Shown here piece after piece: positions 58,742-64,000 of a stretch of DNA of 64,000 bases. The stretch is from Acidobacteriota bacterium (GTDB taxonomy: Bacteria; Acidobacteriota; Terriglobia; Acidiferrales; UBA7541): positions 124,001 to 188,000 of the forward strand of contig JABCZR010000007.1 in the NCBI GenBank assembly GCA_013289585.1, given 5' to 3'. Position 1 is the stretch's first letter. The number at the start of each line of letters is the position of its first letter. A model generated the notes under the pieces. The model saw only the letters and a list, made by a program, of their open reading frames with translations. It was not told where the DNA came from and did no database searches. The translations under genes were made by a program, and so were the position numbers.

Positions 58742-61210
58742 CTAATCGCAGCGCAGTGAAACCATCGGGTCAATGCGTGCGGCGCGCCGTGCCGGGATGT
58801 AACTGGCAAGCAGCGCGATTAGCGCTAGAAGCAGAGAAATTCCTACAAACGTGAATGGATCGGTGGCTTGCACTCCGAACAAAAGGCTCCGTATGAGTCG
58901 CGTCAGCAAGAATGCCGCGGTCAAGCCGATCGCCACGCCGGAAAACGCCAGCGCCATGCCCTGCCGAACGACCAATCCCAGAATATCGTGCTGCGTTGCT
59001 CCGAGCGCCATTCGAATTCCAATCTCACGCGTGCCCTGGTTTACCAGATACGCCATGACGCCATAAATCCCGATCGTCGCCAGCACAAGCGCGACGCTCG
59101 CAAACACTCCCAACAGCAGCATCGAAAACCTCCGCCCCGCCAGTGATTCGTCGATGCGCTGCCCCATCGTTCGAACGTAATACATCGGAAGATCCGGGTC
59201 GACTCCCCGCAGCTCATTCTTAACTGCGTTTACTTGTCCCGCCGGATCGCCAGCGCTCCGCAACACCACCGTCATCGCCCGCGTTGGAAACTGCGTTTGC
59301 GGCAGATAAAAAGCGATGCGCGGGTCGGAGTCCAGCGAGTCCTGCTTTACCCGGGCTACCACGCCCACGACGGTCTGCCACGGATCATCCGAATTCAGCT
59401 CCACAATATGGATCCGCTTGCCAATCGCATCCTGCCCGGGCCAAAGTTGTTCGGCCATGTACTCATCCACTAGAACTACTTTCGGTTTGGTAAGGTCGTC
59501 CTGCTCGTTGAAAAACCGCCCTCGCCGCAGTGGAATTCCCATTGCTTCAAAATAGTGTCCTCCAACCAGCCGTTCGTCCGCGTTCAAGAACTTTTCCCCA
59601 GGCAACGGCGTTCTTCCTTCGACGGTAATCGGCGTCCACGCGAACGCCTGGCTCAACGGCAGCGAAGTAACGCCTCCAGCAGCGGTCGCTCCGGGCAATT
59701 GCTCAAGCCGCTCCCAGAGCTGCCGGTAGTTGTTCAGAATCGCTTGCTTGTCGTTGTACTTTCGCCCCGTCATCGTCAAGTCAAACGTCAGCACATCCTG
59801 CGGATTGAATCCTGGCGCCACGTTTTGCAATCGCGCAAAACTCCGGATCAGCAGTCCCGCGCCGATCAACAGAACAACCGAGAGCGCCAGCTCCGCGACG
59901 ACCAGCAGCCTCCGCACATTGTTGCCGCGGCCCCACATCGCACTCGTGCCCGCCGCGCCCCGGCTCGCATCCTTCAACGTCGAATTCAAATCCTGCTGCG
60001 AAACCCGTAGCGCCGGCGCCATTCCAAAAAGAATTCCTGAAAACACGGAGAGTGCCAGCGTAAACAAAAGTACCCGCGCATCGATTCCTACAGCCTGCAG
60101 TCGCGGAATACTCTTCGTTCCCAGAATGTGAATCCATTTCACGCTCATCACGCAAATCACAATCCCCAGCGCGCCCCCACAGAGGGCCAGCAACACGCTC
60201 TCCGTCAGCAATTGCCTCACGATGCGCCAGCGGCTCGCGCCCAGCGCCGTGCGCACTGCAATCTCTTGCTGCCGCGCCACCGCCCGCGAAAGCAGAAGAT
60301 TGGCGACGTTTGCGCACGCGATCAGCAGCACCAGCCCCACCGACCCCAGCAGGACCAGCAGCGCGGGCCGCACGTTTCCTACCACTTGTTCCAGCAGCGG
60401 CACAATGCTGAACGTCAGTGCGCCGTTCGGCGGATAATTCCCCGGAAAGTCGCGCCGCAGCCGTGCTGTGATCGTCTCCATTTCCGCTTGCGCCTGCGCA
60501 ACGGAAACGCCCGGTTTCAGTTTCCCCACAATGTTGTAATCTTCGTTTGTCCGATGCTGCGCCGCGTCCGGAGCCAGCGGCAACGGTAGAAAGATCTCCG
60601 CCTGCTCCGTGCCGTAAAGCGTTGGCAATACTTCCCGCGGCAAGGCGAAACTTTGCGGCAGAATTCCCACCACTTCATAGGGCAAGCCGTTAATCGTGAT
60701 GGACTTGCCGATCATCTTCGGGTCGCGGCCATAGTGGCGCACCCACATCCCATCCGTGAGCACTGCCGTCGCCGGCCGCCCCGGCGCATCTTCGTCCGGC
60801 ACAAACGCGCGTCCTCTTTCCGGACGCACCCCCAGCATCGGCAGCAGATTTGCCGAAACGCGAATGACTCCCACGCGTTCCGGGTCACCTTCGCCAGTTA
60901 AGTTGTAATTCCCGCCAATCGCGACGGCCACCTGCTCAAACCCATGGTGCCCATTCTTGATATCGAGATACTGCGCGGTGGAAAACCAGTCTTGCGTAAT
61001 GTTCAGGCCCCGCGAGCGATTCCACAGAATCACCAGCCGGTTCGCATCTTCATACGGCAGTGGCCGCAGCAACAGCGCGTTCGCCACGCTGAAGATGGAC
61101 GTATTCGCCCCAATCCCGATCGCCAACGACAGCACTGCCGCCAGCGCAAACCCGGGATTTCTGCCGAACGCGCGAACCGCATAGCGGATATCCTGCGCTA
61201 AAGTATTCAT
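58742..61210 (-). CDS. ADOP/MacB-like ABC permease, two FtsX-type repeats
   Basis: 822 residues. It starts [20 protein letters not shown], then [20 protein letters not shown], the signature of acidobacterial duplicated orphan permeases (no ATPase gene beside it). Two repeats each consist of a membrane segment, MacB periplasmic core ([40 protein letters not shown]) and three-helix FtsX block ([40 protein letters not shown]). [16 protein letters not shown] is the usual end. ATG 61210 fits the alignment. Probably exports or senses a compound or acts in stress response, with an ATPase elsewhere. Confidence 0.92.
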   Translation of the reverse strand: MNTLAQDIRYAVRAFGRNPGFALAAVLSLAIGIGANTSIFSVANALLLRPLPYEDANRLVILWNRSRGLNITQDWFSTAQYLDIKNGHHGFEQVAVAIGGNYNLTGEGDPERVGVIRVSANLLPMLGVRPERGRAFVPDEDAPGRPATAVLTDGMWVRHYGRDPKMIGKSITINGLPYEVVGILPQSFALPREVLPTLYGTEQAEIFLPLPLAPDAAQHRTNEDYNIVGKLKPGVSVAQAQAEMETITARLRRDFPGNYPPNGALTFSIVPLLEQVVGNVRPALLVLLGSVGLVLLIACANVANLLLSRAVARQQEIAVRTALGASRWRIVRQLLTESVLLALCGGALGIVICVMSVKWIHILGTKSIPRLQAVGIDARVLLFTLALSVFSGILFGMAPALRVSQQDLNSTLKDASRGAAGTSAMWGRGNNVRRLLVVAELALSVVLLIGAGLLIRSFARLQNVAPGFNPQDVLTFDLTMTGRKYNDKQAILNNYRQLWERLEQLPGATAAGGVTSLPLSQAFAWTPITVEGRTPLPGEKFLNADERLVGGHYFEAMGIPLRRGRFFNEQDDLTKPKVVLVDEYMAEQLWPGQDAIGKRIHIVELNSDDPWQTVVGVVARVKQDSLDSDPRIAFYLPQTQFPTRAMTVVLRSAGDPAGQVNAVKNELRGVDPDLPMYYVRTMGQRIDESLAGRRFSMLLLGVFASVALVLATIGIYGVMAYLVNQGTREIGIRMALGATQHDILGLVVRQGMALAFSGVAIGLTAAFLLTRLIRSLLFGVQATDPFTFVGISLLLALIALLASYIPARRAARIDPMVSLRCD

Positions 61211-61319
61211 GGAAAATGACGCCATCCTAGCACAAGGTCTCCAACGCTCGGACACTTGGACGTTCAGCCCCGAAGAATGTCGCTCTTAGCCTGCGGCCGG
61301 TATGGCATGATGCCCACCG

Positions 61320-62162
61320 ATGCCATCACAAGCACCACTCCCTTCCGAACACAAGACTTTCGTCGCCCGCCATCCCGTCGCCACTTATTTTGTGTTGACC
61401 TTCACCGTCTCCTGGCTGGGCGCACTGGCCGTGGCTCTTCCGCATCTCCTCCGCGGCGAGCCTGTCCCAAAATTCGCCGGCCTGATGATGTTTCCGGCCA
61501 TGCTCCTCGGGCCCAGCGTCGTCGGCATCGTCTTGACCCGCGTCGTGGACGGCCCCAGTGGCCTGCGCGATCTTTTCTCTCGCATGCGTCGCGTCCGCTT
61601 CCCCGCTCGCTGGTTCGCCTCGCTTCTCCTCCCTCCGGCCATCGTCCTGAGCGTTCTGGTCTCCATAAATACTTTCGTGTCTCCCGTCTTTGCCCCCAAC
61701 CACTTTTTCATCGGCGCCTCTTTCGGCCTCGCCGCCGGCTTCTTCGAAGAAATCGGATGGATGGGCTTCGCCTTCCCAAAAATGCGCCGCCCCGGCAACT
61801 CCCTCGCTCCCGCCATCCTTCTCGGCTTTCTCTGGGGCGCCTGGCACATCCCCGTCATTGACTACCTCGGAACCTCCACCCCCCACGGCGCCTACTGGCT
61901 CCCCTTCTTTCTTTCCTTCACCGCCGCCATGACCGCCATCCGCGTCCTCATCGCCTGGACCTACACCAACACAAATAGTGTTCTCCTCGCCCAGCTCCTC
62001 CACGCCATCTCCACCGGCTCCCTCGTCGTCTTCAGCCCGCCCCACATCTCCGCCGCCCAAGAATCCGCGTGGTACGCCCTCTACGCCGCCGCGCTTTGGA
62101 TCGTAGTAGCCTTCATCGTCTCCAGCTACGGCAAGCGTCTCTCCCTGCTTCACGCCGAATAG
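61320..62162 (+). CDS. CPBP intramembrane protease-family protein with altered EExxxR motif
   Basis: 280 residues with about eight helices. CPBP motif 1 is at residues 143-148, EEIGWM, where most have EExxxR (EEIGWR); Arg is replaced by Met. Motif 2 is in FLWGAWHIP (His176) and motif 3 is HAISTGS (His228). The glutamates and both His remain. Members process prenylated or other membrane proteins, or bind bacteriocins. The missing Arg may reduce activity. It is divergent from the ADOP permease by about 110 bases and is a single gene. Confidence 0.88.
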   Translation: MPSQAPLPSEHKTFVARHPVATYFVLTFTVSWLGALAVALPHLLRGEPVPKFAGLMMFPAMLLGPSVVGIVLTRVVDGPSGLRDLFSRMRRVRFPARWFASLLLPPAIVLSVLVSINTFVSPVFAPNHFFIGASFGLAAGFFEEIGWMGFAFPKMRRPGNSLAPAILLGFLWGAWHIPVIDYLGTSTPHGAYWLPFFLSFTAAMTAIRVLIAWTYTNTNSVLLAQLLHAISTGSLVVFSPPHISAAQESAWYALYAAALWIVVAFIVSSYGKRLSLLHAE

Positions 62163-62400
62163 CCTATTCGTCCCCGCCATGCCATGAGTCTAATCGGGAG
62201 GGTACCTGTCGGTTGTCAGTCCTTCCCCTCCGCCGCCAGTCAGGACACGAAAAGTTGCGACACTTGGGCTGAGCCACCCTTTGTCGCTTGCACACTTCAG
62301 CATTGCTGGCATGCTGGCCTCGTCCCGAGTTCTCCGGTCCGGCGGCATTAAGGCACAAGCCCATCGGGGTATTAGTAGCTTTCAAAAAGGAGTGACTTCA

Positions 62401-64000
62401 ATGCGCCACTATCTCAATGTTGAACACGGCTTCCAGCCGTATCGGAACATGCCCACAGTATTACCCCCTAACCGCGCCTTTCCGGCGCTGCGCTCCCTTG
62501 CAGTTGTCCTGGGGTTCCTTTCGCTGTTCTGGATGGCCGGCTGCTCAGGTGGCTACAACACCCCCAACAACAATAATCCAATGCCGATGGTTAGCTCCGT
62601 GAATCCCAACTCCACCACCGCCGGGAACGCCGCCTTCATGCTCTCTGTCACAGGCTCAGGTTTCCTTTCCTCTTCCACCGTTCAGTGGAATGGCAGCGCT
62701 CGCACCACGACTTATGTCTCCGCCACTCAATTGCAGGCATCCATCACCGCCGCGGACGTTGCAACTGCTGGCACTGCCAACGTAACTGTCTCGAACCCGG
62801 CCCCCGGTGGGGGCATATCCAGTGCCATGGTATTCACCACCGACAATCCAACTCCCACCCTGGGTTCATTGAATCCAAACTCCGCCGTTGCCGGTGGCGC
62901 AGGTTTCACCTTGAATCTGACCGGAACTAATTTCGTCTCCACATCATCCGTTCTATGGAGCGGAAGCTCTCGCACCACGACTTTTGTTTCCAGTACCCAA
63001 TTGCAGGCAGCTATCCCTGCCACCGATATCGCCGTCGTGGGTTCTGCTCTCCTCACCGTTTCCAATCCGGCTCCTGGTGGAGGCGCTTCCGGAAGTTCCA
63101 CCTTTACCATTGCGCCGCCACCACCAACCATTTCTCAATTGACTCCTAGCTCCGCCATCGCAGGAAGCGCCGGCTTCACGCTCAACCTGAGTGGAACCAA
63201 TTTCGTCAACTCTTCTGCCGTGCAATGGAACGGTTCGCCTCGCGCGACAACTTTTGTATCTGCCACTCATTTACAAGCTGCTGTCACAGCCGCCGATATC
63301 GCCGCCATTGGGGTCTCCCAAATCACCGTTTCCAATCCGCTGGCTAGCGGAGGCAACAGCAATCCATCAACCTTTTTCACTGGAAGTTTTGGAGGGCCAG
63401 GCTACGCGGTCGTGCTCTTGAATCAGGATTCAAAAGACTTGGCTTATGATCCAGCCCATCAGCTTATTTATCTTTCTGTTCCTGGATCGGCCGCAATCAA
63501 TCCCAATACCATTTCTGTCCTGAATCTCTCGAGCGCCAGCATCGTGTCCTCGACTCCGGCGGGTTCCCAACCTAATGTCCTCGCCATTTCTGATGACAGC
63601 AAATTCTTGTACGCCGGCATTGACGGCTCCGCCTCAATCCAACGCTTTACTTTACCCGGCTTGGCCAAAGACATCAGCTATCCGCTCGGCGCTGACCCTA
63701 TCTTCGGCAATTACTTCGCTCTTGACATTCAGGTTGCGCCGGCAACTCCCAACACCACCGCCGTCACTTTGGCTAATGTGGGCTTTAGCCCCTCGGCCCA
63801 GGGCGGCATTACTATCTTTGATGACGCGACTCCCAGGCCCACGAAAGTCCCCGGCTTTGGTGGCACTGGTAACCTGTTCGACTCTCTTCAGTGGGGCCCC
63901 GATGCGACTGCACTTTATGCTGTCAACAACGAGGACACCGCTTTCGACTTCTACACCCTCACCGTCAACTCCAGCGGTGTCTCCAAGAATCAGGATTATA
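62401..64000 (+). CDS. IPT/TIG-repeat lipoprotein with beta-propeller part, 3' end outside window
   Basis: Open from ATG 62401 to the right edge (533 codons seen). AAGGAG lies 7 to 8 bases upstream. The lipobox is FWMAGC (Cys48), so it is a lipoprotein. Three IPT/TIG immunoglobulin-like repeats follow at about residues 64-330, each ending V-S-N-P: PMVSSVNPNSTTAGNAAFML; PTLGSLNPNSAVAGGAGFTL; PTISQLTPSSAIAGSAGFTL. Then come propeller-like units (DLAYDPAHQLIYLSVPGS, ISDDSKFLYAGIDGSAS). It is a surface or periplasmic binding/adhesion protein by family resemblance. The C terminus is not visible. Confidence 0.85.
   Translation, partial: MRHYLNVEHGFQPYRNMPTVLPPNRAFPALRSLAVVLGFLSLFWMAGCSGGYNTPNNNNPMPMVSSVNPNSTTAGNAAFMLSVTGSGFLSSSTVQWNGSARTTTYVSATQLQASITAADVATAGTANVTVSNPAPGGGISSAMVFTTDNPTPTLGSLNPNSAVAGGAGFTLNLTGTNFVSTSSVLWSGSSRTTTFVSSTQLQAAIPATDIAVVGSALLTVSNPAPGGGASGSSTFTIAPPPPTISQLTPSSAIAGSAGFTLNLSGTNFVNSSAVQWNGSPRATTFVSATHLQAAVTAADIAAIGVSQITVSNPLASGGNSNPSTFFTGSFGGPGYAVVLLNQDSKDLAYDPAHQLIYLSVPGSAAINPNTISVLNLSSASIVSSTPAGSQPNVLAISDDSKFLYAGIDGSASIQRFTLPGLAKDISYPLGADPIFGNYFALDIQVAPATPNTTAVTLANVGFSPSAQGGITIFDDATPRPTKVPGFGGTGNLFDSLQWGPDATALYAVNNEDTAFDFYTLTVNSSGVSKNQDY

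Noticed and set aside
61326-62180. Minus-strand Gly/Glu-rich open frame opposite the CPBP gene
   Set aside because: Repetitive Gly/Glu/Asp composition is the complement of Ala/Pro/Leu codons in the membrane protein; no ribosome site.

Overview
The window looks like a chromosomal segment of an Acidobacteriota bacterium (class Terriglobia/Acidobacteriia type). The evidence is the moderately high GC, the 800-residue MacB/FtsX-like permease of the acidobacterial ADOP type, the SMC with a long low-complexity head insertion, the LptC/LptA fusion next to lptB and rpoN, and several small proteins I know mainly from that phylum. Most of it is ordinary housekeeping sequence. The ends are cut: an RND adaptor runs off the left edge and an IPT/TIG lipoprotein runs off the right edge.

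Layout. 1-6.4 kb (mostly minus): RND adaptor, a decayed tyrosine-recombinase relic beside tRNA-Cys(GCA), galT, a YraN protein, a class III aminotransferase and cysS. 6.5-15.4 kb (plus): secreted S9 peptidase, a TacA/TacT-type toxin-antitoxin pair, smc, purC and a Fis-type HTH protein. 15.4-24.6 kb: TPR protein, SDR, a MarR-YceI-nitroreductase group with a palindromic operator inside the marR promoter, a DedA-rhodanese gene with an in-frame TGA, dcd, an HU-family protein, an M50 protease, a tandem TonB-C-like protein and a SpoIIE-type phosphatase. 24.7-26.5 kb: TPR protein and a 700-base AT-richer stretch with no clear gene. 26.5-41.3 kb is one minus-strand block read lptCA-lptB-rpoN-rapZ-msbA-yicC-gmk-rpoZ-coaBC-udg-eamA-priA, with three consecutive ATGA overlaps (msbA/yicC/gmk/rpoZ). 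41.4-47.1 kb: GGDEF cyclase divergent from rodZ, a HEAT-like protein, a secreted rhodanese and a Tat-exported amidase. 47.2-58.7 kb: small secreted proteins, MFS transporter, YncE-like propeller, type IV pilin, Lys-rich protein, phosphoesterase, PilZ protein, a truncated NTF2-like relic, M23 peptidase and an HtrA-like protease lying between a gene and a relic of that gene's 3' end. 58.7-64 kb: ADOP permease, CPBP protease, IPT lipoprotein.

The most notable signal is at 19784-20737. A DedA membrane domain is fused to a rhodanese domain. The codon for the second Cys of the C-x-C-P active-site motif is TGA. The reading frame continues with intact rhodanese sequence for 48 more codons to a TAG. 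A 7-bp hairpin with a 5-nt loop (second loop base G) starts 14 nt after the TGA, which fits a bacterial SECIS element. I read it as a candidate selenoprotein. Proof needs selA/selB/selC/selD in the rest of the genome and read-level confirmation of the TGA.

All functional names come from reading translated motifs by eye; no database search was run.
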